This document shows positions 44,692-54,408 of a stretch of 54,408 bases of DNA, piece after piece; the first letter of the stretch is position 1; the number at the start of each line of letters is the position of its first letter. Source of the stretch: a virus. The translations under genes and the position numbers were made by a program. The notes below the pieces were generated by a model. It was not told the DNA's origin, ran no database searches, and saw nothing but the letters and a program-made list of their open reading frames with translations. The stretch is taken from positions 1-54,408 of the IMG/VR virus record IMGVR_UViG_3300002835_000252. One strand, given 5' to 3'.

Positions 44692-46620
44692 TTATTCCAT
44701 GCTGATTCTAGATTTTGTAGTTAATGTTGTCTCCCATATTCCATCTTTAACGGTGTGATTAACCTTAACGACGGTAAACACCATATCATACGTTTGATTA
44801 TACTGATATGGGATCAGTGATGTTTTTATAACATCCCCAAACTTAAACCCGTTAATACCATCTATTGTTATACTTAAATCGATTGGATATATTGCCTTAG
44901 ATAACCATGACGCGTCTTTAACTTTATTTCTTTTATATTTTATCAAATTACCACGATATGTTTCGCCCCACGAAGAATTAAATCCGGCGGTAGAACCTAC
45001 CGAATTTATGGAGTTATTCATTTCTTTCTTGGCATCTTCAAATTCTTTATTAAATGCCGCCTCATCCTTTTCTTTTCTAGTTGTGGTGGAAACATCTCCA
45101 TTTCCAGGTTTTACTTTATTCGCATCATCACCACGTGCCTGTGTATATGCCGCGGCCGCCAAAGGTCCAGGCGGATGACATGATATTGAAACATTTTTTA
45201 TCAGAGGTTTAAATATAGTTGCATCAAACTTAAATTCATTAACCTTTATTGATTTGGGTATATTAGAATCTTCGATTGATAAAATCGCAGGACTATCGGG
45301 GGTTTTATAATTCTCATACATAACCGTACTTAGTTGATACATATCTCCCGATGCAAAATTTATTTTCTTTATGAGCGATTCAAACAAAGAGGTTATATTT
45401 TTAAAAGGAATATTGGTAGAATTATTTTCTATATGTTTGGTGTATGTGTCTATAATATAATCTGTACCCAATAGTATATTGCCAAGATTAATATGTCCTT
45501 GTGATTCATCTACCTCTTCCGATAAAACAGACGTTTGGAATGGATTACAACTTGCCCCGTAATTTCCCATATCTGGATCCGGAAAGTAAACATCAATAGG
45601 AAAAGCAGAACGCACTTCGGGTAATTTATCTGATATGTTTCCAAATACATTTATTCTATACAGATTTTGTAAAAACTTTTTCTGTGAATCTTTTTCGTAT
45701 CTTGCAATTAAATCATTTGCAAATTCAACTATTGATCCTAATTTGACATACCAAAAAACTTTCGGTGTTATTGCAGCCGATTTGTTTTTATTTTCCGCAT
45801 CACCCTCTTCTTGAAATGGAAGACCTATTGCATAATATTCTAACAAACCATTCTTAGTGGATTTTTTTGGATAATATTTACTCGAACCTACTGCTAATTT
45901 ATTTATAGCATTTAATGCTGCCAAATCATCTTTAATAACATTCACCAAATTGTTACCACTCATGGCAACACCCGCTGGATCCTTTGTCTCTGTGTCACCG
46001 TCTTGTTTTGGAACACTTTGGTCTCCAGATGCACCAATCGCGATTGATGCCTTTGAAACTATCGAAACGTCTGCGGTTACGGATAAATCTGGATTAAAAG
46101 ACCAATTAAAGTTATAAACGATTCCTGTAAAATTTAATTTACAAGCGGACGCCTCGGCGGCAAATACACTCCATCCAAACGATACGGAAACTTCTTTTCC
46201 AGGGGTGAAGAATGCCTTTTCAATGCCATCCATAACAAATCCGTTTGTTGTAATTTTTGGGTAAAATACAAAACTAAATTTACCTTTTAACAAAGAACCT
46301 ATCGTTCCTTCATTAGATAATTCTATCGAAGTCAATAATGGTTTGTTTGGAACATTTCTTTGTGCATTGTATAACGTCAACTTACCCTCACGGTCAGACA
46401 TAACATTCGTCCACGGAACTCCTAGGACAATACCGCCTTCGCCTTTTATTCGACCAAATGCAACTTTCTGATAAGACCATGCAACATTGCGTGGGTATGC
46501 CTTACCAACACCACGAACTCTCCTACCATAGTAATCGGCACGTGTATTTAATTCAATTCTAACTTCCGAATCAACTTCTCTGTAAAACGGGTTTACATAT
46601 TTCAATCCTTCTACCGGCAT
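44692..46620 (-). CDS. Baseplate hub-like protein
   Basis: A 642-residue protein. The N-terminal part has a strand-rich domain (SIELSNEGTIGSLLKGKFSF, then VSVSFGWSVF and NFNWSFNPDLSVTADVSIVS) of the tube-like fold of gp27/VgrG-type hubs, and the C-terminus ends MVFTVVKVNHTVKDGIWETT, typical of hub proteins that end in a repeated beta module. A long central insert (residues about 220-520) is unlike known hubs. It overlaps the LysM-like gene as TAATG. Assignment rests on shape, size and neighbours. Confidence 0.65.
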   Translation of the reverse strand: MPVEGLKYVNPFYREVDSEVRIELNTRADYYGRRVRGVGKAYPRNVAWSYQKVAFGRIKGEGGIVLGVPWTNVMSDREGKLTLYNAQRNVPNKPLLTSIELSNEGTIGSLLKGKFSFVFYPKITTNGFVMDGIEKAFFTPGKEVSVSFGWSVFAAEASACKLNFTGIVYNFNWSFNPDLSVTADVSIVSKASIAIGASGDQSVPKQDGDTETKDPAGVAMSGNNLVNVIKDDLAALNAINKLAVGSSKYYPKKSTKNGLLEYYAIGLPFQEEGDAENKNKSAAITPKVFWYVKLGSIVEFANDLIARYEKDSQKKFLQNLYRINVFGNISDKLPEVRSAFPIDVYFPDPDMGNYGASCNPFQTSVLSEEVDESQGHINLGNILLGTDYIIDTYTKHIENNSTNIPFKNITSLFESLIKKINFASGDMYQLSTVMYENYKTPDSPAILSIEDSNIPKSIKVNEFKFDATIFKPLIKNVSISCHPPGPLAAAAYTQARGDDANKVKPGNGDVSTTTRKEKDEAAFNKEFEDAKKEMNNSINSVGSTAGFNSSWGETYRGNLIKYKRNKVKDASWLSKAIYPIDLSITIDGINGFKFGDVIKTSLIPYQYNQTYDMVFTVVKVNHTVKDGIWETTLTTKSRISME

Positions 46621-46955
46621 TATCTTTCCTCGTTAAAGTTAGTTATAAGTGTTTGTATTCCACTATATTCGGTATAGTATGGTATTCTAATTATTTTACC
46701 CGGCGGTACACTCATACTGCCTTTTCCAAGAAAATTGGCTCTTGCTATAACAAACCAAAATGATTCATCACCATAATATTCTTTGGCAAGTAAATCCAAA
46801 CGGTCTCCCTCCTGTGAAATTATCATGGTATCATCCGGTGTACTAAAATCTGGATACATAACTGAAGATAATCTTCTAACTGTCTTAATTGTACCGTCGG
46901 ATTCTACCTTTCTTGCATTTGGGAATATGTGTCCGTAAGTATATCTGTTTCCCAT
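46620..46955 (-). CDS. LysM-like baseplate protein (T4 gp53-like)
   Basis: A 111-residue protein. The C-terminal half, ISQEGDRLDLLAKEYYGDES then FWFVIARANF and PGKIIRIP, is the LysM-like pattern found in baseplate wedge protein gp53 and in tail proteins that touch peptidoglycan. The N-terminal half is strand-rich. It overlaps the hub-like gene by one base. Its size is smaller than T4 gp53 (196), so it may be a related but distinct LysM baseplate protein. Confidence 0.74.
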   Translation of the reverse strand: MGNRYTYGHIFPNARKVESDGTIKTVRRLSSVMYPDFSTPDDTMIISQEGDRLDLLAKEYYGDESFWFVIARANFLGKGSMSVPPGKIIRIPYYTEYSGIQTLITNFNEER

Positions 46956-46973
46956 AATTATCTCCTATTTCTA

Positions 46974-49900
46974 TTAATTTTGACCAGGTGTACCGGGCAT
47001 AGATTGTGGTGAATCTTCAAACTTACCATCCAACGGTTTATTTTCATCACCGGGTGGTATAGTCAAATTGTATTTGTTTTGGTCGCCATCTATACCCATA
47101 TCATCAAATGTTTTAAAATAATTTACTTTAGTGTTATCTATTGGTATTAAACCATTTTCCAAACTATCTCCGTTTTTATCATCGTACAACGAATACATCA
47201 CACCTCTGAACTCTGGTCTGTACACACCAACCGGAACAAACTCACAAGAAACTTGAATATTTTTTGGTAATTGCAATGCACCCGGCGTGGATAAATCTTT
47301 ATTAGCGCCATCCATTCTTTGATCCTCATACAAATGTGCAGTTTCCCAATATCCATTTGAGTTATCAAATGTATATGATAAATTACTTATGTAACCAGGC
47401 ATTTTTCTATAAAGATTACCGATATTCAATCTAATCATAGGTGCCCGCATAAATCCGGCTTTCGTGTATTCTGGTGCCGTCCATGAGGATAGATAGTTCA
47501 ATTTTCTCCAACTTGCCTTCATTTCATCACGTGAACCGATATGAACCGTGAATCCAAACGATATTGAACGTTCATATCCCTGATATGTGTATAAAGGATC
47601 CGCCCGTCCCATATACTTAACAGAGTTCCAACTTGGTTTATGATTATCAGTTATACTATCAAACGTTGCACGGAATACTATAACTTCGGCAGGACAATAA
47701 TTATGTCCACTCAATACAAGACTTGAGAAATAAAATTCAACTAAATCTTTAGAACCTGGTAAAGAGTTGTCATTGTATGCTCCTTGTTCATATACCAAGT
47801 TGTGTGATATATCAAAATTTGCCCGTTTATAGTCTATGATATTTATACGGTCTCCCCTAAATTCAGAATCTGGTTTTAATTTAGGAACAGAATATGTCTG
47901 AAATTTCTTAGCCTCTGCGTCGTTGGTGGCACTTCCCGCTAATTTATTTATACCTTTCTCAGATTTACTATAAACAACATTACTATTATATGGGATATTA
48001 CGTTGTGCACCGGGTTTTCCATATTTACCCAACCCGAAATAATTTTCAAGATTTCTAGTATCATATCTTGCGATTCCAGGATGTGTTATAAATGATTCGG
48101 AACCACTTGATTCTAAATCATGTCTGAAATCATTAAATAGAGCCGATCTACCGGAGATTCCCGGCTTTACCTTTTGAAGTTTATTGTAAGCAAGTGTTCT
48201 ATATTTCTTTATAGGATCGGAATCCGAATCTATTATTTTACTGTCTGGACCACGATATAATTCACTTCCTTCCTTTTTTGCAGAGTAATTGTTTCGTACA
48301 CTTATTCTATCTACTATGTTCTCATATCTTGGTTCAAATGTACTCGAATTTACGATTCTGGTTTTTGTGTCTTTTTGTAATTCGAGGGTTTCGTTTAAAT
48401 CCGAAGGTGAAGTGTTAACCGCCGGATTTTCAGGTCCAGATTCTAGTAATCCAATTAAGGCCTCTAATATACCCTTATATTGTGAATTACTATCTATTAT
48501 ACTATCACGATAAGTACGTGATGCCGCGTAAAATGTATCTCTCTTAGCTGATTCTAAATAAGAGGTTTCACTTGATTCATTGAATAACATAGGACTTGTG
48601 GTATATGATCCCAAATAAGGATGTGATGCCCTATTGATTTTTGTCCCGCCAATTCCGAGAAATGAATTTGGTCCACCGAAATTTGAAGAAACTCGATTCA
48701 TCACCGAAGAACCTCGTAAGAAATTAAGAAGGTTCATTGAGCCAAAAAATTGGGGTTTCGGCCTAGTAGATGGTTTAAATGAACTTGGCAATAATTCTTT
48801 CATCAATCCAATCAATCTATTGTAACCACCTGGATCATTGTTTATAATACTTGGCGACGGTAGTCTATCAAAACTTGTATAATTTGGATCAGTAAATCTT
48901 TCTTTTAATTCCCTGTTTACAGTTGATGTTCCATACTTGTTTAAGTAATCAGAATCCAACGGATTTATACCATGTCTTGCGTAATGACCACCGGCACGTG
49001 CAGTTGCAACGTTTCCAATCAATGATAATGGATTGTATAACAAAGTAGAGGATATTCCCAAAACCCCGTTTGTAAATATTTTAGGGTCAACATCTACGAC
49101 CGGATTCATCGCCTGTAAACCGAGTTGTTTGATGTTGAATAATGCACCCTTTGCACTTAATGTGAATTTACCAATACGAACCACGTCTTGTAGTATTCTT
49201 TCCGCTTGAGTTGTTGTACCACCACGTATAATACCATCATCAAATGTTACACCAAATCCCCATCGTTGATTCTCAACTTCACCCACACGTTGAATACCAC
49301 GAACAACATACGGTTGATTGAATACAGCAACTTCTCTGTTAACCGATTCATCTTGTAGTTTATATTTGGAATACTGATCATCGAGTGGAGAAGGTGAACG
49401 ACGTGTGATTGCCCACTTTGTAAGATACCCAAGTTTTTCGGTGGTATCTTTCATTGAACGTTCATACTTGTTAGTGTATGACCCAGCTGGTGCCTTTGTT
49501 TTTAAATTAGGTATTTGTGAATCTAATGTTGAAAATAAAGTTCCATTTGCCCACGGTCTCTTTCCAAGAGAAAGTGGTGCATAATTTTCGAGTTCCCCTG
49601 TTTTTAAATTTGCAGGATTTTCTGAACGTACTATTGAAATTTGTGTTCGTGCATCCAGGTTGTAGTCAAACTTTAATTTTGGATTTATGATTGGAAATAA
49701 TGTACCATCAAATGTACTCATGTTCACCATAAATCCTGTACGTTCTTGTGGTCTATATCCAAAGAACGTGGTGTACGGAATATTTTTTACAGCAGACTTT
49801 TTGTTAGAACTTTCTGCAGATAGGCTCGATAATTTATCAGAATACTTCGTTGATGTCTTATCAATAAAGAATGTATCGAATCCGGATATACCCGATGAAT

Positions 49901-52889
49901 TTTGAGCCGGTATTTTAAAGAAATCCACAGATGGTGCATCACCCCTTGAACCAACCCATGTAAATTTACTTTGTTTTTCTGCATACTCCGTTTTTAAATG
50001 TTGCATCAAATTTACAAACCCGTTTGCATATTGATTGCCAATATAATCAACACTCGGTGCGGAAGAACGATTACCTTTAAATGTATATCTACTACTTTCA
50101 GTCTTATAGTTAGTTTCGTTTTTATTTACTTTAATAGTAAACCCGTCAACATTATTGTTTGTGAAAAAATCAACCGGATTTGGAGTTGTTCCTTTGAATG
50201 CAAATCTACTAATATCGCTCACATACTTAGATTCTAATATGGGTATTTTAATTGTAAATCCAGACGAATTTGTATTTGAAAAGAAATCCACAGGATCTGG
50301 TTGTGAACCTTTAAACGTAAATTCTGAAATATCACGGACATATTCGGATTTTAATTTTTGTGCAAATGTTTTAAATCCTGAGTTATATCTATCCTGAAAG
50401 AAATTAGTTGTTGGTGCAGATGTTGTTGTACCATCCCAATCAAATTTAGACGCACCCTTCACATACTTACTGTCATATAGTTCAGCCAGTTTATGAAATC
50501 CCTTTGTGGTAACTTTCCCACTAATATCGAAGTAATTTACTTCCGGTGCATTTGTTCTACCACCATCCCAATCAAATCTTGATGATTCCGGCACATACTT
50601 CGTATCATATAATTCGGCCAGTCTATGGAATCCGTTAGTAGTAAATTTCCCACTAATATCAAAGTAGTTTACTTCCGGAGATGAATTTCTGTTACCATCC
50701 CAATCAAATCTTGATGATTCCGGTACATACTTTGTATCATATATTTGAGCGAATGTATGAAACCCGATAGATGTGTTTTTACCACCAATATCGAAATAGT
50801 TTACAGATGGTGCGTCGTTTCGATTACCATCCCAATCAAAACGAGAAGACTCGTGGGCATATTTAGTATCATATATTTGAGCAAGTCTATGGAAACCAGC
50901 TGTTGTATTTTTTGCAGTTAAATCAAAGTAATTAACTTCGGGTGCAGATTCCCTATTACCATCCCAATCAAACAAGGATGATTCTGGTACATACTTTGTA
51001 TCATAGAGTTGTGCAAATCTATGGAAACCAGCTGTTGTATTTTTTGCAGTTAAATCAAAGTAATTAACTTCTGGTGCAGTTATTTTAGTACCATCCCAAT
51101 CCAACAGAGATGATTCTGGCACATACTTTGTATCGTAGAGTTGTGCAAATGTATGGAATCCCGTTGTTGTATTTTTTGCAGTTACGTCAAAATAATTAAC
51201 GTTTGGTGCAGATTCTCTATTACCATCCCAATCGAATAAAGACGATTCGGGGATAAATTTTGTGTCATATACTTGTGCAAATTTATGAAATCCCATATTA
51301 GTGTTTTTACCACTTATATCGAAGTAATTAACTTCTGGTGCAGATTCCCTACTACCGTCCCAGTTAAACAATGAAGAATCTGAAACGTACTTTGTATCGT
51401 ACATTTTAGCAAACTTATGAAATCCTATTGTTGTGTTTTTAGACTCTTTATCGAAATAGTTTGTTTCCGGTGCATTCGTTCTACCACCCGGCCATGTAAA
51501 TGTGGAGGCATCCGGTTGGTATGCAGTTTTCATTATTGTTGTAAACTTCTCAAATCCTTCCGATGTATATTTTTTAACAGAATCGAAAAAATCTACTTGT
51601 GGTGTAGATGTAAACCCAAATTTAGAACTATTTGTATTGTAAAGAGTTTCACCTATATTTGCAAATTTCGTAAACCCCTTTCCATTGACATCCACCATAA
51701 AATTTGTCACCGGTGCTGCATTTCCAGTTCCTTTCCATACGAAGGATGAACTTTCTTTATATTGTGATTCACCGCGTTTTGCATTCACAATAAAACCAGT
51801 TGCATTATCGTCTTTAAAGAAGTTTACCGATTGAGTACCAACGATAGATAATTTTGACTTATTGGGATTTTCATTTCTACCATACGGTATTGTTTTAATT
51901 ACAGAATCTAAATTTAATCTAGAATTATCTTTTAATTGACCCGAAGTGCCATCATATCGTTGGGTGTCTTTCTTTTCACGTATTTCTTTCTTCACCAGTT
52001 TAGATTCGGAAATAAATCTAATAGTTTTACCCGATGGATTTAATTTACTTTCATCTTCTAAATGAAATATTCCATTTTCTATTTTTATAATATCTGTGTT
52101 TGGGTTTACAACTAAACCCTGTTTAATAGTCTGTGTTGATATTATGGGAGATTGAGATGCCCTATCAAATGATAAAGATTTGCGTAATATATCAATATTT
52201 GGATTTTGAATATTATCACTTGTGTCATTTTTTTTAATAACAATCAAAGGACTGGATTTTTTTCTATCGAATGTTAACGGTATGGTATTAATGACAATAT
52301 TTGGATTTTCTACATTATCACTTGAATCGTTTAGATTTTTAGTTATAACCGGCGATGTTTTTGTTCTATCCAACGAAAGAGGTGGTGTAGTTATTGTTAT
52401 ATTTGGATTTTGTATATTGTCACTTGAATCGTTTGGATTTAAAACTATATCAACCGGGGATGTTGTATTTTTATCACCGGTTGGTTTTAAAATAACAACA
52501 TTAGATTTGTATAAGTTACTGACAAATTCTTTTTGTTGTATTTTATTAAAACGGGATTCAACTTCAGATGTTTGAACATTACGAAGAGAATCCTCTGAAT
52601 ATGACCGATTAATAGATGAATACTTAGAAACAGAATTTATTAGAAGATTTTGACGTGCAAAGTTTACTATATCATCCGTTTTAATTGATGATAGTTTTGT
52701 TTCCAGCGGTTTAACGGAGTCCAATTTTTTAATTGCAGGTGATAAGGAAGACACCCTTTCTGTTATAGGTTGGAATGTTGCAAAGTTTTTATTGTTCGTT
52801 GCCTTCGATGATTCCGGTGTATTTTTTTCTTCACGGGAAATTTGTGAACGAAATCTTGATAAGTCCGATGATAAGTCTAATAATGCCAT
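46974..52889 (-). CDS. Giant repeat-containing tail/baseplate protein (1971 residues)
   Basis: The largest gene here. The N-terminal 230 residues have four copies of a 33-35-residue unit around SSDNIQNPNITI. Residues about 370-1015 hold 15 copies of a 39-44-residue unit of the form DTKYVPESSLFDWDGNRESA then PEVNYFD. The middle is low in recognisable motifs. The C-terminal 300 residues (DPLYTYQGYERSISFGFTVH, KLNYLSSWTAPEYTKAGFMR, YISNLSYTFDNSNGYWETA) look like a folded tail domain that binds the hub or tube. It sits between the tape measure and LysM-like genes, so it is very probably virion. The repeat region may be a fibre or an adhesive stalk. Confidence 0.78.
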   Translation of the reverse strand: MALLDLSSDLSRFRSQISREEKNTPESSKATNNKNFATFQPITERVSSLSPAIKKLDSVKPLETKLSSIKTDDIVNFARQNLLINSVSKYSSINRSYSEDSLRNVQTSEVESRFNKIQQKEFVSNLYKSNVVILKPTGDKNTTSPVDIVLNPNDSSDNIQNPNITITTPPLSLDRTKTSPVITKNLNDSSDNVENPNIVINTIPLTFDRKKSSPLIVIKKNDTSDNIQNPNIDILRKSLSFDRASQSPIISTQTIKQGLVVNPNTDIIKIENGIFHLEDESKLNPSGKTIRFISESKLVKKEIREKKDTQRYDGTSGQLKDNSRLNLDSVIKTIPYGRNENPNKSKLSIVGTQSVNFFKDDNATGFIVNAKRGESQYKESSSFVWKGTGNAAPVTNFMVDVNGKGFTKFANIGETLYNTNSSKFGFTSTPQVDFFDSVKKYTSEGFEKFTTIMKTAYQPDASTFTWPGGRTNAPETNYFDKESKNTTIGFHKFAKMYDTKYVSDSSLFNWDGSRESAPEVNYFDISGKNTNMGFHKFAQVYDTKFIPESSLFDWDGNRESAPNVNYFDVTAKNTTTGFHTFAQLYDTKYVPESSLLDWDGTKITAPEVNYFDLTAKNTTAGFHRFAQLYDTKYVPESSLFDWDGNRESAPEVNYFDLTAKNTTAGFHRLAQIYDTKYAHESSRFDWDGNRNDAPSVNYFDIGGKNTSIGFHTFAQIYDTKYVPESSRFDWDGNRNSSPEVNYFDISGKFTTNGFHRLAELYDTKYVPESSRFDWDGGRTNAPEVNYFDISGKVTTKGFHKLAELYDSKYVKGASKFDWDGTTTSAPTTNFFQDRYNSGFKTFAQKLKSEYVRDISEFTFKGSQPDPVDFFSNTNSSGFTIKIPILESKYVSDISRFAFKGTTPNPVDFFTNNNVDGFTIKVNKNETNYKTESSRYTFKGNRSSAPSVDYIGNQYANGFVNLMQHLKTEYAEKQSKFTWVGSRGDAPSVDFFKIPAQNSSGISGFDTFFIDKTSTKYSDKLSSLSAESSNKKSAVKNIPYTTFFGYRPQERTGFMVNMSTFDGTLFPIINPKLKFDYNLDARTQISIVRSENPANLKTGELENYAPLSLGKRPWANGTLFSTLDSQIPNLKTKAPAGSYTNKYERSMKDTTEKLGYLTKWAITRRSPSPLDDQYSKYKLQDESVNREVAVFNQPYVVRGIQRVGEVENQRWGFGVTFDDGIIRGGTTTQAERILQDVVRIGKFTLSAKGALFNIKQLGLQAMNPVVDVDPKIFTNGVLGISSTLLYNPLSLIGNVATARAGGHYARHGINPLDSDYLNKYGTSTVNRELKERFTDPNYTSFDRLPSPSIINNDPGGYNRLIGLMKELLPSSFKPSTRPKPQFFGSMNLLNFLRGSSVMNRVSSNFGGPNSFLGIGGTKINRASHPYLGSYTTSPMLFNESSETSYLESAKRDTFYAASRTYRDSIIDSNSQYKGILEALIGLLESGPENPAVNTSPSDLNETLELQKDTKTRIVNSSTFEPRYENIVDRISVRNNYSAKKEGSELYRGPDSKIIDSDSDPIKKYRTLAYNKLQKVKPGISGRSALFNDFRHDLESSGSESFITHPGIARYDTRNLENYFGLGKYGKPGAQRNIPYNSNVVYSKSEKGINKLAGSATNDAEAKKFQTYSVPKLKPDSEFRGDRINIIDYKRANFDISHNLVYEQGAYNDNSLPGSKDLVEFYFSSLVLSGHNYCPAEVIVFRATFDSITDNHKPSWNSVKYMGRADPLYTYQGYERSISFGFTVHIGSRDEMKASWRKLNYLSSWTAPEYTKAGFMRAPMIRLNIGNLYRKMPGYISNLSYTFDNSNGYWETAHLYEDQRMDGANKDLSTPGALQLPKNIQVSCEFVPVGVYRPEFRGVMYSLYDDKNGDSLENGLIPIDNTKVNYFKTFDDMGIDGDQNKYNLTIPPGDENKPLDGKFEDSPQSMPGTPGQN
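49850..51780 (-). repeat. 15 coding repeats of 117-132 bases in the giant tail protein
   Basis: Seven central copies (about 50460-51410) are close to 132 bases and well conserved; copies toward both ends are shorter and degenerate, a pattern of expansion from the centre. Each encodes an SSxFxWDG turn, a VNYFD strand and a GFHxFAQ(L/I)Y strand. Confidence 0.85.
52180..52490 (-). repeat. Four N-terminal coding repeats of about 100 bases
   Basis: Each copy encodes SP(V/L/I) then a variable strand, NDSSDN(I/V)(Q/E)NPNI and a PL(S/T)(L/F)DR turn. Confidence 0.75.
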
Positions 52890-52909
52890 TGTAATTACCT
52901 ATTGTTTAC

Positions 52910-52917
52910 AATAAATA
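52910..52917 (-). promoter_or_regulatory. Late-motif variant before the giant tail gene
   Basis: Minus strand TTATATTTATTGTAAACAAT, one base off TATTTATA, 21 bases before the ATG. The following GTAAACAAT matches that after the motif at 42799. Confidence 0.4.
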
Positions 52918-52933
52918 TAAAAAAGTTGGATTA

Positions 52934-54408
52934 TTAGATGGATCTACCATACGTATTATCTATTCCAATATTATAAGCCTTTTTAAAATTTAATGCAGAT
53001 TTAAATTCCTCAACGGTTTTTTCTCCAAATTTAATAACAGTTGGTTGTGCCGCTGCCTGACTAAATAACGATATGAGGGTATCTAATTTTTTCTCAACAT
53101 TAGCCATATTAGTGCCGGAAGTTGCAGACGATACATTTACACTTGCAGGAGAAGATGTGACGGGTGAAGTGGATTGTTTTTCGTTTGAACCAAATATACT
53201 ACCAACAAAATTCGTCAACCCACCAACTACCGTTGTTCCTAAATCGGATATTGCAGAGGATGTTTGTGCTTCTTTCAATTTTTCTATCTTTGAAATCATC
53301 TCATCTATTTTATCCAAATTTAATCCACCAGAAATATTTGAGAATGTTTGTATTGCCTGTCCTAATGAAAGTATCGCCTTTGCAACAGAGTCAAGACCCT
53401 TTGCATCAATAGTGGCAAATCTATTAAATTTTGCCACAGGATCTTCATCAAATAATTTTCCAAGAGCACCACCGAGGCCTGCTATAAAACTACCACCACC
53501 AAATGTTGCAAGAGCACCTGATATTGCGGTTATTCCAAGTGCAACTCCCAATAAGGTAGTTGGATTTAGACTACCAAGTTTAACGAAAGAATCAATGATA
53601 GTTGTTATGCCACCTGTAAATGCACTTATTACATTTACTATTACCTGTCCGGCTGCGGCAATAATACCGACTACACCTTTAAATAATGTTTCAAAAACCG
53701 GTATGGCTATTACGGCGGCTTTTGCAAATTCTTGCATCGCCTTACCCATGACATACATCGCCCCTGATAATATCACCATGGCAGCGGCACCGGCAATAAT
53801 TGCAACCGTACCAACTCCCGATGACATTAGTGTTCCGAGACCAACTACTGCCAATACAAGTGCACCTAGCGTGACAATTCCCATCATCACACCTTCCCAA
53901 CTTACACCAGTTGAAAATTGTTGCATCGCCTTTGCAGCAACATATAGTGCCGCCGATACTATCAGTAGTGCGGCAGCACCGGCTAACATTTTCTTCGGAT
54001 CCATTTTTTCAAAAAAATCATTAAATCCACCGGCACGTTTTCCTGGACCATCCGGTATTGGTGCCTTATTCGCCACACCCAATCCTTTTTCGGTAAGACC
54101 ACTCCCGGCTTTTCCCCCAACTAATTTATTTGCAACATCACCGAGTGGTCCTTTAACTTTTGACACCAATGTTTTACCCAAATCAGCTGCCTTATCTTTC
54201 AGTAGATCCATTCCTTTTCCAAGTAAAGCTTTACCGGCGAATAACCCACCGATTGAGGTTACGATTCCAAGAAGACTTCCAAATCCAGAAAGTAACGGTT
54301 TAACTTTATCAGTTGTTTGTTCTACACCGTCTGTAACCTTACCCGTTGCGTTTGCAAGGTGTTCGGTTGATTCTCCGGTTGACGAAAATGCACCGGCTAT
54401 CCAAGATA
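52934..54408 (-). CDS. Tail tape measure protein, C-terminal part (start outside the window)
   Basis: The frame is open to the window edge (491 residues seen); the internal ATG at 54211 is not the start, because the same frame continues upstream (GLFAGKALLGKG just before it). The sequence is long, Ala/Gly-rich and helical with several hydrophobic stretches (AGAAALLIVSAALYVAAKAM, GTVAIIAGAAAMVILSGAMY), as in tape measure proteins that fill the tail tube and may insert in the host membrane. A coiled segment (NLDKIDEMISKIEKLKEAQT) and a linker rich in Ser/Thr precede the conserved-looking C-terminus. It would correspond to T4 gp29. Confidence 0.82.
   Translation of the reverse strand, partial: SWIAGAFSSTGESTEHLANATGKVTDGVEQTTDKVKPLLSGFGSLLGIVTSIGGLFAGKALLGKGMDLLKDKAADLGKTLVSKVKGPLGDVANKLVGGKAGSGLTEKGLGVANKAPIPDGPGKRAGGFNDFFEKMDPKKMLAGAAALLIVSAALYVAAKAMQQFSTGVSWEGVMMGIVTLGALVLAVVGLGTLMSSGVGTVAIIAGAAAMVILSGAMYVMGKAMQEFAKAAVIAIPVFETLFKGVVGIIAAAGQVIVNVISAFTGGITTIIDSFVKLGSLNPTTLLGVALGITAISGALATFGGGSFIAGLGGALGKLFDEDPVAKFNRFATIDAKGLDSVAKAILSLGQAIQTFSNISGGLNLDKIDEMISKIEKLKEAQTSSAISDLGTTVVGGLTNFVGSIFGSNEKQSTSPVTSSPASVNVSSATSGTNMANVEKKLDTLISLFSQAAAQPTVIKFGEKTVEEFKSALNFKKAYNIGIDNTYGRSI

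Noticed and set aside
49850-51780. A CRISPR-like array
   Set aside because: Repeats of 117-132 bases are in frame, code for a regular protein unit, and have no unique spacers of constant length.

Overview
This window is part of the genome of a large T4-like (tailed, contractile-tail) bacteriophage. Every gene and tRNA I can support is on the minus strand, so the map is read from right to left. The T4-type core is clear: sliding clamp (gp45), clamp loader (gp44 and a gp62-like subunit), family B DNA polymerase (gp43, fractured), replicative helicase (gp41), single-strand binding protein (gp32), UvsX recombinase (split by a group I intron), dUTPase, thioredoxin, a class II ribonucleotide reductase with an intein, polynucleotide kinase/phosphatase and RNA ligase 1. 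The host is probably a member of the Bacteroidota. At least ten intergenic sites have the host-type -33/-7 promoter form TTTG-N19/20-TAnnTTTG (usually TATATTTG), and one small Cys-rich protein resembles a family common in that phylum.

Layout, right to left. 54.4-42.8 kb is the late tail/baseplate block: tape measure protein (cut by the window edge), a 1971-residue repeat protein, a LysM-like baseplate protein, a hub-like protein, a conserved structural protein and, unexpectedly, a divergent family A DNA polymerase-like protein. 42.8-36.2 kb holds small unknown genes, gp32, uvsX with its intron, two paralogous small proteins with a shared leader, and gp41. 36.1-29.1 kb carries the intein-containing reductase, a GIY-YIG endonuclease, and several proteins that start with a short MKLK/MKLS-type leader like a T4 capsid-targeting sequence, one of them a likely ADP-ribosyltransferase. 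29.0-20.0 kb is an array of about 25 tRNAs for some 18 amino acids, including an initiator tRNA and a tRNA-Lys interrupted by a group I intron, mixed with RNA-repair enzymes, HNH endonucleases, a methyltransferase and an outer-membrane beta-barrel protein. 20-16.3 kb is a cassette of small, probably early, genes (pentapeptide repeats, SWIM zinc finger, HigA-like regulator, receiver-like RNA-processing domain). 16.3-1 kb holds replication and DNA-modification genes: dUTPase, fractured polymerase, clamp, clamp loader, three of four paralogous SPPY methyltransferases, S-adenosylmethionine synthase and a DUF1599-like protein.

Two regulatory classes stand out. Host-type promoters, often just after a hairpin terminator, precede clamp loader, helicase, gp32, early genes and tRNAs. 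A second motif (TATTTATA on the minus strand, in the context CATATTTATATGTA) precedes structural, leader-bearing and homing-endonuclease genes and is a candidate late promoter.

The most unusual points are: (1) a SAM-centred modification set (metK, four SPPY methyltransferases, DUF1599-like); (2) polymerase gene 43 broken inside its catalytic motif C at a TAATG stop/start with a Vsr-like homing endonuclease in the gap; (3) a PolA-like palm in the late cluster; (4) two related group I introns, one in tRNA-Lys and one in uvsX; (5) a family of leader peptides that may mark injected proteins; and (6) tRNAs with odd architecture. Starts given here often differ from the longest reading frame because the longest frame used a TTG or lay upstream of a promoter or ribosome binding site.
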